From contig JANQNQ010000003.1 in NCBI GenBank assembly GCA_028279515.1, positions 362,412-426,411 on the forward strand: a stretch of DNA of 64,000 nt, given 5' to 3'. Both the position numbers and the translations under genes were made by a program. The stretch comes from Flavobacteriaceae bacterium (GTDB lineage Bacteria > Bacteroidota > Bacteroidia > Flavobacteriales > Flavobacteriaceae). Below the pieces are notes generated by a model. That model was given only the letters and a program-made list of their open reading frames with translations, searched no databases and had not been told where the DNA came from. How positions within the stretch are numbered: position 1 is the first letter of the stretch; each line of letters starts with the position of its first letter. Shown piece after piece: positions 1-9,078 of this stretch.

Positions 1-258
1 GCGATGATCACTGCTGCAGGTTTGGTGGCTCCATTGTTGGCAAATATTGAAATAAGTGGCCCGGGATTGGCCTGCTTGGTCATCGCCATCGCTTCAGGTG
101 CATCAATCATGTCGCATGTAAACGACAGTGGGTTCTGGCTGGTAAGTCAATATTTGGGGATGAACGAAAAACAAACGTTTCGGTCGTGGTCGATAATGAC
201 GACTATTTTAGCCTTGGTTGGCTTCCTGTCAGTTTCGGTCATCAGCCTTTTTGTATAA
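1..258 (+). CDS. GntP-family gluconate/organic-acid permease, C-terminal fragment
   Basis: The frame is open from the first base, so this is the last 85 or so residues of a longer gene that starts outside the window. What remains is hydrophobic and ends with a helix (TILALVGFLSVSVISLFV). The stretch with IASGASIMSHVNDSGFW matches the conserved C-terminal region of the GntP gluconate:H+ symporter family, where the SHVNDSGFW block is highly characteristic. These are inner-membrane permeases for gluconate or related sugar acids; the exact substrate cannot be told from the tail. A strong hairpin follows the stop directly. Confidence 0.85.
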   Translation, partial: AMITAAGLVAPLLANIEISGPGLACLVIAIASGASIMSHVNDSGFWLVSQYLGMNEKQTFRSWSIMTTILALVGFLSVSVISLFV

Positions 259-261
259 AAA

Positions 262-290
262 AACCCGAGCAATGCTACTCGGGTTCCTTT
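262..290. terminator. Bidirectional terminator
   Basis: Stem AACCCGAG / CTCGGGTT with a 7-base loop. It has a run of A before it and T-rich sequence after it, so it can end both the plus-strand permease and the minus-strand response regulator that converge on it. Confidence 0.8.
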
Positions 291-307
291 AATATTATGA
301 TTTCGGT

Positions 308-1024
308 CTAGTTTTCGGCTTTGCTTTTAACAACTAGTCTAAACCCTTCTCCATGAATGTTGAGAATCTCAACATCTTCATCTTTTTTAAGATACTTACG
401 CAACTTGGCAATGTACACATCCATACTGCGCGACGTGAAATAGTTATCATCTCTCCAAATCTTGGTGAGTGCCAGTTCACGTGGCATCAAGTCATTTTCA
501 TGAAGCGCCAACAGGCGTAGTAATTCATTTTCTTTTGGAGAAAGCTTGATTGGCTCTTCATCTTTAAAAGTCAAGAAACGTAGCTTAGAATTCAAATGGA
601 AGCCACCGATCTGGAATTCGAATTGCTTGCTATCGGCCACTGAATCAGATGCTTTACGCTGCATGATCGCTTTGATCTTATACAGCAATACCTCAGAGTC
701 AAATGGTTTGTTTAGATAGTCATCAGCACCAACCTTGTACCCCTTAAGCACATCTTCTTTCATGGTCTTAGCGGTCAAAAAGATAATTGGTACATCTTCG
801 TTCTTATCTCTGATCTCTTTGGCCAAAGTGAAACCATCTTTATATGGCATCATGACGTCAAGTATGCACAGGTCATAATTATCCCTTTTGAATTTTTCGA
901 ATCCTTCCATACCATTCTTGGCAAGAACTACATCAAAATCATTCATTGATAGATAGTCCTTTAAAACGGTACCAAAATTTGGATCGTCTTCTACTAATAA
1001 AATCTTTTTATTCACTGCTTCCAT
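308..1024 (-). CDS. OmpR/RprY-type DNA-binding response regulator
   Basis: 238 residues. The receiver domain is at about 6-122 with the acidic pair D13/D14, phosphoacceptor D56 (ILDVMMP), T84 and K106 (NKPF). A winged-helix Trans_reg_C domain follows at about 140-232 (RSMDVYIAKLRKYL, then INIHGEGFRL-like wing). It lies 13 bases downstream of a sensor kinase gene, so the two form a two-component pair. Similar kinase/regulator pairs in Bacteroidota are named RprX/RprY. The signal and targets are not evident from sequence. The shared terminator at 262-290 ends the operon. Confidence 0.92.
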   Translation of the reverse strand: MEAVNKKILLVEDDPNFGTVLKDYLSMNDFDVVLAKNGMEGFEKFKRDNYDLCILDVMMPYKDGFTLAKEIRDKNEDVPIIFLTAKTMKEDVLKGYKVGADDYLNKPFDSEVLLYKIKAIMQRKASDSVADSKQFEFQIGGFHLNSKLRFLTFKDEEPIKLSPKENELLRLLALHENDLMPRELALTKIWRDDNYFTSRSMDVYIAKLRKYLKKDEDVEILNIHGEGFRLVVKSKAEN

Positions 1025-1037
1025 AATTATATCATAT

Positions 1038-2615
1038 CTAAATTAGGGGCAACTTTATGAAAAAGGTGCTTCCTTTATCCTTTTCACTTTCTACGTAGAC
1101 CTCACCGTGGTGATCGTCTACAATTCGTTTAACATAGGCCAGTCCGAGACCGTGCCCTTTTACATTATGTATATTTCCTGTATGTTCTCTATAGAACTTT
1201 TCGAATATCTTCTTCTGAACGGTTTTGCTCATTCCGCTACCTTGGTCTACGACCTTTAAGACAATACTATTCTTCACATTTTCTGTATACACATCAACCT
1301 TGGGAGCGTCTGGTGAATACTTGATCGCATTGTCGAGCATATTGACCAATACATTGGTAAAATGTACTTCACTTGCCAGCACTTCGTCACGATCGGCTTC
1401 AAAGTGCGTCTTGATATATCCTTGACGATCTTGAGCAATCAGAGAAACATGTGCAATAGCCTCGTTTATAAGGTCGTGCACCTCTACCCTGTCCTTACTA
1501 ATGTCCAGCTGATTTTTTTCGAGCTTCGAAATTCTCAGTACATTTTCGACTTGGGCATGCATGCGTTTGTTCTCATCGCGAATCATTGACAAATAACGTT
1601 TTACCTTTTCGTCATCGGTCAAGACCTTTGGGTTTTTAATGGCGTCTAAGGCCAAGTTTATGGTGGCTATCGGAGTTTTGAACTCATGAGTCATATTATT
1701 GATGAAATCAGTTTTGATCTCCGATATCTGTTTCTGTTTAATAAGCTGATAAAGCGCACTCGAATAGGCAATTATGATGATCAACGTAAAGATGATCGAT
1801 AACAACGCCATTCCGATAACTTGAGAAAAAAGAAAGTTCTTCTTTTTTGGGAAGGTAACTATGAGATCAAAATCACTTTTCCCCTCATTATCAATGAACA
1901 AAGGTACCTTGTATTGCTTATTGCCCAATACCGGTTTATAGTCCATTGACTTTACTCTAGTTGCTAAACCATTGCTATACACCCCAAACTCGAATAAGGT
2001 TTCAATATCCCTTGACACCAATTCATTGTGCAAAGCAAACTCGATTTCTTTTGCGCTTACACGTTTATGAATAGGCGTTCGTTTTGCCAGATCAACAAAA
2101 GAGGTTTCAAACCAAGCTTTGTCTATTTCGGTCAACTTACCGATACGCTCTAGGCGCTTTTCAGGACTTATCTTGTTCCCCTCTTCATCAAAGTCTTCTT
2201 TGATTATCGTTGTTGTACGTCTGCTTATTAAATTCATGATACTTGTCGTATCACTTTCAGCACCATTTTCAAAGAACCTAGCTGAGATGTCATAATCTTC
2301 TTGTAAAACACCGTGCGAGTATATATAGGTCTCATTGGTATTTTTATTTTCCTCAAAGACCACAAACTCTCTGATCTGTGATTCTTTCGGATTTCCAACA
2401 CTATCAATAAGCTTCTGATACTTGGCGTAAAAATCTAAATATTCTCGCTTCTGAATGTTGGTTGCGACATCTTTCAATACCTGATTTACATTCATAGAGA
2501 ATTGCTCTTCTTTATTCTCTACTGCCGTTGTTATCCAGTACCCTTGAACAAATATGATACCCGATAACGACAGGCTCATTAGTATAACCAGTAAAATGAA
2601 TAATCGTTTACTCAT
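1038..2615 (-). CDS. Membrane sensor histidine kinase (RprX-like)
   Basis: 525 residues. A first membrane helix at about 5-27 and a second at about 261-287 enclose a roughly 230-residue extracytoplasmic sensor region with no recognised domain. The cytoplasmic part has a HisKA box with phosphorylated H310 (NNMTHEFKTPIATIN), an N box (NMLDNAIKYS), a G1 box (DQGSGM) and a G2 box (GHGLGLAYVKRIV). It would autophosphorylate and pass phosphate to the regulator encoded 13 bases downstream. The extracytoplasmic region is highly charged; its ligand is unknown. Confidence 0.92.
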   Translation of the reverse strand: MSKRLFILLVILMSLSLSGIIFVQGYWITTAVENKEEQFSMNVNQVLKDVATNIQKREYLDFYAKYQKLIDSVGNPKESQIREFVVFEENKNTNETYIYSHGVLQEDYDISARFFENGAESDTTSIMNLISRRTTTIIKEDFDEEGNKISPEKRLERIGKLTEIDKAWFETSFVDLAKRTPIHKRVSAKEIEFALHNELVSRDIETLFEFGVYSNGLATRVKSMDYKPVLGNKQYKVPLFIDNEGKSDFDLIVTFPKKKNFLFSQVIGMALLSIIFTLIIIIAYSSALYQLIKQKQISEIKTDFINNMTHEFKTPIATINLALDAIKNPKVLTDDEKVKRYLSMIRDENKRMHAQVENVLRISKLEKNQLDISKDRVEVHDLINEAIAHVSLIAQDRQGYIKTHFEADRDEVLASEVHFTNVLVNMLDNAIKYSPDAPKVDVYTENVKNSIVLKVVDQGSGMSKTVQKKIFEKFYREHTGNIHNVKGHGLGLAYVKRIVDDHHGEVYVESEKDKGSTFFIKLPLI

Positions 2616-2684
2616 TTGATCAAAATTAAGGCTTTATGGAGGAGAATGTTAACGTTTTAACCAAAACTTAACAAAATGTGAGAA

Positions 2685-3278
2685 TTACCTATTTTTAGCC
2701 AATTCTCTAAGCAATTGCAGATGGATTTTAACTACTTGTTCTCTGGTATTTTCGAGGGTTTCGTTGTTGACCACAAAATCTGATAATGCTATCTTCTTTT
2801 CATCGGGCCATTGATGTTGCATACGATCTTTGATCTCTTTTTCGGTAGCCCCATCCCGCAACATCACTCTTTTCAATCTCACATCTGTTGGCGCTGTAAC
2901 CGTTATTATCTTATCACAGTGCTTGTATCCTCCATTCTCAAAAAGAATAGCTACTTCTTTAATAACGTAAGATGCACTTTGTTTGTTTTTCCATTGTACA
3001 AAGTCTTTTTGAACAGCAGGATGTACAATCGCATTTAGTGTAGCCAACTTGTCTTTGTCTGTAAAGACAACACCTGCTAAATATTGTCGATTCAATGTGC
3101 CTTCTTCGTATGAAGCTTCTCCGAAGGCATCAATAATAGCTGTTCTTACTTCGTGAGAAGTGTGCATTAATTTCTTTGCTTCTATATCGGCTATATACAC
3201 AGGAACGTCCAGCGCAGAGAACATGCGCGCTACGGTTGTTTTTCCGCTTCCAATTCCGCCAGTTAGTCCAATGGTCAT
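2685..3278 (-). CDS. coaE: Dephospho-CoA kinase
   Basis: 197 residues. Catalyses the last step of coenzyme A synthesis, ATP-dependent 3'-phosphorylation of dephospho-CoA in the cytoplasm. The P-loop GGIGSGKT is at residues 7-14 and the family motifs follow (VPVYIADIEAKKLM, HPAVQKDF, VAILFENGGYKHCD). Length is normal for CoaE. Its ATG overlaps the stop of the upstream YbbR gene in a TAATG junction, so translation is probably coupled. Confidence 0.95.
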   Translation of the reverse strand: MTIGLTGGIGSGKTTVARMFSALDVPVYIADIEAKKLMHTSHEVRTAIIDAFGEASYEEGTLNRQYLAGVVFTDKDKLATLNAIVHPAVQKDFVQWKNKQSASYVIKEVAILFENGGYKHCDKIITVTAPTDVRLKRVMLRDGATEKEIKDRMQHQWPDEKKIALSDFVVNNETLENTREQVVKIHLQLLRELAKNR

Positions 3279-4252
3279 TATCGCTTAATAAGATATTCGA
3301 TTCGTGGTGTCAAGAGTTGTGTCGAAACCACCTTTTTAGGGCTTCGCATGATTATTGGGGTCAAGTAATTCTTTTTTCCGCCTTCGATTTCCTTATAATC
3401 ACAAACAACCCTGAAATCTTCTGCACTAGCCGTCTTCAAGTCTTTTAAACTTATCTTGAACGAAACGTTCACCTCTTCAGGGAACAACCGAATGCTAAGG
3501 TCATTTGGAGCATTGATCATTTCAATCGGAACCGTATAAGAAACTTCTGTGAATTTGTCTACTTCAAAAGACAATCGCGAAGTCTCACTTGAAAATGAAA
3601 GTCCCTTGAACGAATCTTCAATCAACAGATTCACCTCTTGATCTACAGAAGTGTCCAACGCACTGAAAAGTAATTTCTCGGTGCGCAACGATGATAATGA
3701 ATCGACCAGATATTCTGGCCCAGAAACTTCGATCGTGTCGGGATCCAAATATATCTGCTCATACAAACCATACCCCTTCTCGAAAGTAATCTCGGCATCT
3801 AGGGTCACGGGGATTTTCTTCTTCTTATTAATTCCGAGATTCAAGAACAAGGTATCTTGGCTAATACCTTCTAGTTGCACATCTCCGGGTAACTGTCTTT
3901 TGAAGGCGCTTTGTCTGTTTCCCACAAGAACATAACTCAAATTTTTCCCTTTTCTTGCTTCAGAAGCATCTACACGCATCGTCTTTGGAAACACCTTGTA
4001 CGAAAGGATTCTGAATCCTTGTGATTTGATGGTCAAGTCAATATACTGTGGTTCGTTTTCAAAGAGTAGCTTATCTTCGGGAATGTTTGTATAGGCCACC
4101 TTAAAAGGGATGACCCCCGAATAGGTCTTTGACAATTTGGTAATCGTCCACAGCACCATAGACAAGAGTACAAACAGTAAGAACATTCTAAACTTGCGTC
4201 CTTCTGTGAATTCTTTCAGTACTGCTGTTATATTGCTGATCTTGAGCTTCAT
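3278..4252 (-). CDS. YbbR-like domain protein
   Basis: 324 residues. A single N-terminal membrane helix at about 22-39 anchors an extracytoplasmic chain with YbbR-type beta repeats (for example KSQGFRILSYKVFPKTMRVD and VSGPEYLVDSLSSLRTEKL). In Firmicutes, YbbR (CdaR) regulates the diadenylate cyclase CdaA; in Bacteroidota the role is less defined. It is co-transcribed with coaE (TAATG overlap), a neighbourhood frequent in flavobacteria. The family assignment is from the repeat pattern and anchor, not from catalytic residues, since none are expected. Confidence 0.8.
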   Translation of the reverse strand: MKLKISNITAVLKEFTEGRKFRMFLLFVLLSMVLWTITKLSKTYSGVIPFKVAYTNIPEDKLLFENEPQYIDLTIKSQGFRILSYKVFPKTMRVDASEARKGKNLSYVLVGNRQSAFKRQLPGDVQLEGISQDTLFLNLGINKKKKIPVTLDAEITFEKGYGLYEQIYLDPDTIEVSGPEYLVDSLSSLRTEKLLFSALDTSVDQEVNLLIEDSFKGLSFSSETSRLSFEVDKFTEVSYTVPIEMINAPNDLSIRLFPEEVNVSFKISLKDLKTASAEDFRVVCDYKEIEGGKKNYLTPIIMRSPKKVVSTQLLTPRIEYLIKR

Positions 4253-4323
4253 GGTTGGAGTTCGGGTTCCTAAAAATACTATTAATTGCCAACAACTTGT
4301 TCAATATAATAATATTCTTGGTT

Positions 4324-5325
4324 TTAAATTTTAAAGAACAACTTCGGAAAGGCTGTTTCGGGTTCTTTACCAAGCACCTTCAGTGCGAAGGTTGACCTCA
4401 AAAAACCGAGACCGTATCCGACAAATTGAATCGTTACGGCTACTAAGCTTAATAGCGCTACGGTTATATTTTTATTTATGCGGAAGGCATCCAAGAACAA
4501 GACTATATAATACAAGGCATATAGGGCCAAAGGAAGAAATATGGAAAAGGTAGCCAAAATGAGTGCTCCAAGGAAGCCAAACACGAACAATGTCGGAAAC
4601 CAATAGGTTAGCTTTACCGTTTCTGGATGCCATAGGTTAAGGATCGGTCGTACCATTCCAAATTTTTTGACCTGGATATGAAACTTCTTCCAAGAGATTC
4701 TGCGCTTGTGAAACACATATGCCTCAGGAATCAACATCGTTTCAAACCCTTGGTTCCAAACACGAATCGTAAGGTCAGGATCTTCACCCGGATGCACGCG
4801 TCCGAAGCCGCCTGTAGCCTCAAAAGCCTTCTTTGAAAGCCCCATATTGAAGCTGCGAGGTTGAAACTTATCGACCGCTTTTTTCCCTCCTCGAATTCCT
4901 CCGGTCGTTAGAAACGAAGTCATGGCATAATTAATTGCCTTTTGAATCACTGTGAACGATTCATGCGCAGTATCTGGGCCACCATAACAATCGACATATT
5001 TCTTTTGGAGTGCCTTGTCTGCAGCCTTTAAATATTGTGGAGGCAATATGCAATCAGAATCCAGAATAATAAAGTAATTGCCCTTGGCCTTTCTCATTCC
5101 GTAGTTTCGTGAATCGCCGGGTCCAGAATTCTCTTTAAAATAATACGAAATATCAAGTTGACCGTACTTTTCAACCACCTGGTCTGCAGGAACAGATGAA
5201 CCATCTTCAACAATGACCACTTCAAATGGTCCAGTATAAGTTTGCTTTGACAAACTCTCTAAAAGTTCATCGATCTCATCGGGCCTGTTGTATACGGGAA
5301 TGATAAATGAAAACTTCAATTGCAT
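4324..5325 (-). CDS. Family 2 glycosyltransferase with C-terminal membrane helices
   Basis: 333 residues. The N-terminal GT-A fold opens with FSFIIPVYNRPDEI, and the metal/nucleotide-sugar motif DSD is at 89-91 (FIILDSDCILPPQYL). Further motifs are GGFGRVHPGEDPDLTIRVW (acceptor/catalytic ED) and FHKRRISWKKFH. The last third contains about three hydrophobic segments, which suggests membrane attachment and a lipid-linked or polysaccharide acceptor. Donor and acceptor cannot be determined. It stands alone between YbbR and a T9SS gene, with 70-100 base gaps on both sides. Confidence 0.88.
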   Translation of the reverse strand: MQLKFSFIIPVYNRPDEIDELLESLSKQTYTGPFEVVIVEDGSSVPADQVVEKYGQLDISYYFKENSGPGDSRNYGMRKAKGNYFIILDSDCILPPQYLKAADKALQKKYVDCYGGPDTAHESFTVIQKAINYAMTSFLTTGGIRGGKKAVDKFQPRSFNMGLSKKAFEATGGFGRVHPGEDPDLTIRVWNQGFETMLIPEAYVFHKRRISWKKFHIQVKKFGMVRPILNLWHPETVKLTYWFPTLFVFGFLGALILATFSIFLPLALYALYYIVLFLDAFRINKNITVALLSLVAVTIQFVGYGLGFLRSTFALKVLGKEPETAFPKLFFKI

Positions 5326-5371
5326 CTGGCAAAGGTAACCAAAACCAACCGTTGAAACATCACAATAAAAA

Positions 5372-5402
5372 CCAAAAAAAGCCGCTTTTAAAAGCGGCTT
5401 TC
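5372..5402 (-). terminator. Terminator of the 859-residue T9SS gene
   Basis: Near-perfect palindrome AAGCCGCTTTTAAAAGCGGCTT. On the minus strand it is followed by a T-rich tail, 22 bases past the stop of the T9SS gene. Confidence 0.85.
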
Positions 5403-5424
5403 TCTATATTAATTGATGCGTTTC

Positions 5425-8004
5425 TTAACGCTTAATGACCTTAAAGGTTTCTGTGTTTCCTTCGATCTCGACCTTCACGAAGTACACGCCTGCTTTTGCA
5501 TTAGACAGATTCACTTCATATCGTGTATCTTCTGGTTTCACATCGACTACCTGTTGCCCAACGATATTGTAGACATTAACACGAGAGATGATCTTCTCTG
5601 CGCTTAGGTTCAAAACATTATCATTGACAGGATTCGGATGGTACTTGAAGTTGCTGAAGCTAAAGTCTTCAGCACTCAAACTTGTTGGAGACCATGCGCA
5701 AATCTGGAATCCTCCAGCTTCATCATCACCAAACTCCCAAACTCTGATCAACAAGGTCTCACCGGGAGTGAGCCCAGTTAATTGCATTGCTGATAACCCA
5801 TCGGTTGTCTCAGTCGAGTCATCATCGTCGCATTCAATCTGCACTAAGCTTCCAGAGGTTCCAGAATATACAGATACTCCAGTGTCTATTGTTGTGCCCG
5901 CTACTGCTGTGAACGTTTCAATATTCAACTCTCCAGTAACAGGTACCTCAACAGAATACCAAACATCACCGCCTGAATAATTGGCACAGGTTGGGTTTGG
6001 TGTTTCGCCAGAGTCGGTCGCACCAGCATTGGTTCCAGCTACTGGACTAGAGCATGCAGTACTTCCAACGGTAAGCGCAACAGCGCCTGCAAGTAAATCG
6101 TTGGCTGGAGGCGGCGGGAATGTACCAATGCACACATCAAAAGTTGTGTCACGGTCAGCTGTTGACCCCCAAGAATATACCTGTAAGTAATAGGTGTTTC
6201 CTGGTGTCAATCCAGTCACGGTGCTTCCGTTAGGGTCTGAACATAAAATATCTGTATTGTCGAGTGTTCCACAGGCTCCATCATACACGGCATGATATAA
6301 GTCTGTAGTGTTTCCTGCTACATTTAATAAATCAATTTTGTGAGAAGTTTGGGTAGCCACAAAGGTGTACCACACATCATCATCATCGGTACCTCCACAA
6401 GTGCTCGTTACACCTGAATCAGTAGAGCCGTTTATGGTTCCTGCAGTCGTTGTGGTACAATTTAAATCACCGTTAACAGTCAAAGCAACCGCATTGGCAC
6501 AGTCATCATTGGCCGGCGGTAAGGCAAGCGTACTAAAGGCAAAAGGTCCTGTCCAAATACTTAGATCTCCTCCTGTACAATCAGCGCGTACATAGAACTC
6601 ATAATCGTTATCTACGGCCAAACTCATTGCATTGTATGGATTTGTAACTCCTGATGCTGTTGGCGTTCCTGTAGCACTTCCGCCTCCAGTGATATCAACT
6701 AGTTCGATATCCCATGCACTTTCAGTTCCTCCCATTGTCCAGCCCAATGTAGCGCTGTTGGTCGTTATGGTCGTTGCTGTCAATGCAGAAGGCGCGGGAC
6801 AGCTTGGTGGCAATCCAAGACATACTTCGGCTGTGGTCGATTGGGTATCTCTCCAGATAATCATATAATACGTGTTACCAGGCGTCAGCCCTGTGACCAA
6901 CTCGTTTTCCCCTGCATCAAGTGAATTGTTTAGACACACTTGAGAAGTTCCTGCACAGGCATCCAGAATCTCTAAACCAAGACCTGTTCCACTAATAATG
7001 TTTAATTGCACTTCGCCTCCGACCGGAGCCACAAAATTGTACCAGTATCCAAAGTCTCCAATACCATCACAAGTGGCATTGCCTTCTTGTCCTGGAGCAG
7101 ATCCAAAGTCAAGCGCGACAGGCGTCGCCGTTGCGCAGTCGGCTTCAACCGTAATGGGAATAGAGAAGCTACAGGTGTCTCCTTGAGAGACGGTGCTAAA
7201 AGCAAAAGGTCCAACCCAACTGCTCAGGTCACCTCCTGTACAATCAGCTCGTACATAGAATTCATAATTATTGCCTTCGGTTAGTCCTGTGGCATTGAAA
7301 GTCGTTGCATTCAATCCTGCATTGGTTGGTGTTCCTGTGGCACTTCCGCCTCCGGTTAGGTCAACCAATTCGAGGTCCCATAAGCCTTCACTGCCTCCGA
7401 GGGTCCAACTTAGGTCTGCTGTGGTATTTGTAATATTGCTAGCAGTTAAACCTGTTGGCGCTGGACAAGTAGGTACGGGTTCGAAGGTGATGGACCATGA
7501 GTTTACGGTACCCGTATCTCCATTTGAATCATCGCATACTTCTAATGTCCAATTACCGTCAGCATTAAGTCCGTTTAACACAGATAAATCTCCTTCAGGT
7601 GAAAAGTTTCCCGTAAAAGGAGGCGATCCTCCTGTAATAGGTGGGCCCGAAGGAATAAAAACAGTGTTGGTATAATCGTCTCCACTTCCACCATTATCAG
7701 TGGTAAGCTCAACTTGTGTTGTACCATCGGGAGCCAAAAGAAATATGTCAACATCAGAAACCCAAGTGTGTGTGATGTCGATGGTCACATTGGCAAATTG
7801 ATTGGTAGTGCCTAGCGTACCAACGCCCGTTACGGCAATGGTTAAATCTAATTCATCTGCGGTACCACAAGTGAGATCTGTGGTTCCGTTTCCATTTTGG
7901 ATATCATACGAAGTATTGTCCGAAAATGTTTGAGCACGTAGTTGCCCTAAACTGGCAATCATCAATAAAGGGATCATTACGAAAAAAGTAGTAGTTTTTT
8001 TCAT
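5425..8004 (-). CDS. Secreted multidomain protein with P-domain, Fn3 repeats and T9SS sorting domain
   Basis: 859 residues. A signal peptide (about 1-24) is followed by a proprotein-convertase P-like domain (about 35-176; THTWVSDVDIFLLAPDGT, NGLNADGNWTLEVCDDS). Then come an Fn3 domain (about 180-270), a PPC-like beta domain (about 280-400), a second Fn3 domain (about 402-495), two more PPC-like repeats (about 497-765) and a T9SS type A sorting domain (about 785-859; YHPNPVNDN ... KAGVYFVKVEI ... KVIKR). The Fn3 copies are near duplicates (GGGSATGTPT, YEFYVRADCTGGDLS). No catalytic domain is seen, so it is probably a cell-surface adhesin or scaffold exported by the type IX system. Confidence 0.88.
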   Translation of the reverse strand: MKKTTTFFVMIPLLMIASLGQLRAQTFSDNTSYDIQNGNGTTDLTCGTADELDLTIAVTGVGTLGTTNQFANVTIDITHTWVSDVDIFLLAPDGTTQVELTTDNGGSGDDYTNTVFIPSGPPITGGSPPFTGNFSPEGDLSVLNGLNADGNWTLEVCDDSNGDTGTVNSWSITFEPVPTCPAPTGLTASNITNTTADLSWTLGGSEGLWDLELVDLTGGGSATGTPTNAGLNATTFNATGLTEGNNYEFYVRADCTGGDLSSWVGPFAFSTVSQGDTCSFSIPITVEADCATATPVALDFGSAPGQEGNATCDGIGDFGYWYNFVAPVGGEVQLNIISGTGLGLEILDACAGTSQVCLNNSLDAGENELVTGLTPGNTYYMIIWRDTQSTTAEVCLGLPPSCPAPSALTATTITTNSATLGWTMGGTESAWDIELVDITGGGSATGTPTASGVTNPYNAMSLAVDNDYEFYVRADCTGGDLSIWTGPFAFSTLALPPANDDCANAVALTVNGDLNCTTTTAGTINGSTDSGVTSTCGGTDDDDVWYTFVATQTSHKIDLLNVAGNTTDLYHAVYDGACGTLDNTDILCSDPNGSTVTGLTPGNTYYLQVYSWGSTADRDTTFDVCIGTFPPPPANDLLAGAVALTVGSTACSSPVAGTNAGATDSGETPNPTCANYSGGDVWYSVEVPVTGELNIETFTAVAGTTIDTGVSVYSGTSGSLVQIECDDDDSTETTDGLSAMQLTGLTPGETLLIRVWEFGDDEAGGFQICAWSPTSLSAEDFSFSNFKYHPNPVNDNVLNLSAEKIISRVNVYNIVGQQVVDVKPEDTRYEVNLSNAKAGVYFVKVEIEGNTETFKVIKR

Positions 8005-8161
8005 TGGTTGTTAAAGAATTGTTTTAGGTTATTATAGGTTGAATACCTAATGTATGATTTACTTCACAAAATGTCTCAAATCGTCGATTAAGTGCTTGCA
8101 ATCATCGTTCAAATACTTAAAAACTTAACATAAATCACTCATTAACAATACCTTACAAAAA

Positions 8162-8192
8162 ACAAAAAACCTCAGTTAAACTGAGGTTTTTC
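8162..8192 (-). terminator. Terminator of fabI
   Basis: Stem CCTCAGTT / AACTGAGG with a two-base loop, flanked by A-rich sequence that reads as a T tract on the minus strand. It lies about 20 bases after the fabI stop. Confidence 0.85.
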
Positions 8193-8212
8193 CTTATTGT
8201 ATTTTCTTAAAC

Positions 8213-9025
8213 TTATTCTGAAAATGCTTCGATCACTTCTTGGCTTACTCCAGTATTTGAGAATCCACCATCGTGAAACAGGTTTTGCATGGTTACCTTT
8301 CTCGTTAGGTCAGAGAATAAGGAGACCGTGTAGTCGGCACAATCCTGAGCGGTTGCATTACCGAGTGGAGACATCTTTTCTGCATACGAAATGAATCCGT
8401 CGAATCCTTTTACTCCTTGTCCTGCTGTAGTAGGTGTTGGTGATTGAGAAATGGTATTTACTCGCACCTTTTTATCTTTTCCGAAGAAATAACCAAAACT
8501 ACGCGCCACTGATTCCAAATACGCTTTGTTATCAGCCATGTCGTTATAGTCTGGGAACGTTCTTTGCGCTGCCATATAGGTCAATGCTACAATGCTTCCC
8601 CATTCATTCATTGCATCGGCTTGATATAGTGACTGACATACTTTGTGAAAGGAAAGTGCTGAAACGTCCCATCCTTTGGTCGTCCAATCATACTTCTCGT
8701 CTGTATAGGCTCTTCCTTTTCTTACGTTCACTGACATTCCGATCGAGTGCAACACAAAGTCGAGCTTTCCTCCAAGGATTTCCATTGATTTTTCAACCAA
8801 GTTGTTCAGGTCTTCCATGTTGGTAGCATCGGCTGGAATGATCTCAGAGCCTGTCTTTTCGGCTAACTCGTTGATCTTTCCCATACGCATGGCAATCGGT
8901 GCATTGGTAAGCACGAAGGTTCCGCCTTCGGCATGAACACGCTCTGCAGTCTTCCAAGCGATCGAGTTTTCATCAAGTGCCCCAAAGATGATCCCTCTTT
9001 TTCCTTTTAGTAAGTTGTATGACAT
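8213..9025 (-). CDS. fabI: Enoyl-[acyl-carrier-protein] reductase (NADH)
   Basis: 270 residues. A cytoplasmic short-chain dehydrogenase fold that reduces trans-2-enoyl-ACP in the last step of each fatty-acid elongation cycle. The atypical FabI nucleotide-binding start (GKRGIIFGALDENSIAWKTA) is present, as is HSIGMS. The catalytic FabI triad spacing is seen as Y150 and Y160-x-x-M163-x-x-x-K167 (PDYNDMADNKAYLES). Length is typical. It is transcribed from its own -7 element in the gap after recN. Confidence 0.95.
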   Translation of the reverse strand: MSYNLLKGKRGIIFGALDENSIAWKTAERVHAEGGTFVLTNAPIAMRMGKINELAEKTGSEIIPADATNMEDLNNLVEKSMEILGGKLDFVLHSIGMSVNVRKGRAYTDEKYDWTTKGWDVSALSFHKVCQSLYQADAMNEWGSIVALTYMAAQRTFPDYNDMADNKAYLESVARSFGYFFGKDKKVRVNTISQSPTPTTAGQGVKGFDGFISYAEKMSPLGNATAQDCADYTVSLFSDLTRKVTMQNLFHDGGFSNTGVSQEVIEAFSE

Positions 9026-9059
9026 TAGTATGTATTGATTTTAGTGATTAATTACGCGT

Positions 9060-9067
9060 CAAAGATA
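9060..9067 (-). promoter_or_regulatory. -7 promoter element for fabI
   Basis: The minus strand reads TATCTTTG, an exact match to the Bacteroidota TAnnTTTG -7 element, 34 bases upstream of the fabI ATG. No convincing -33 TTG is seen at the usual spacing. Confidence 0.5.
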
Positions 9068-9078
9068 GTTGAAATCAT

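Noticed and set aside
5588..7675. Several plus-strand open frames opposite the 859-residue T9SS gene
   Set aside because: They are antisense to a continuous, domain-rich protein and have the low-complexity Pro/Val/Ser composition expected of such shadows.
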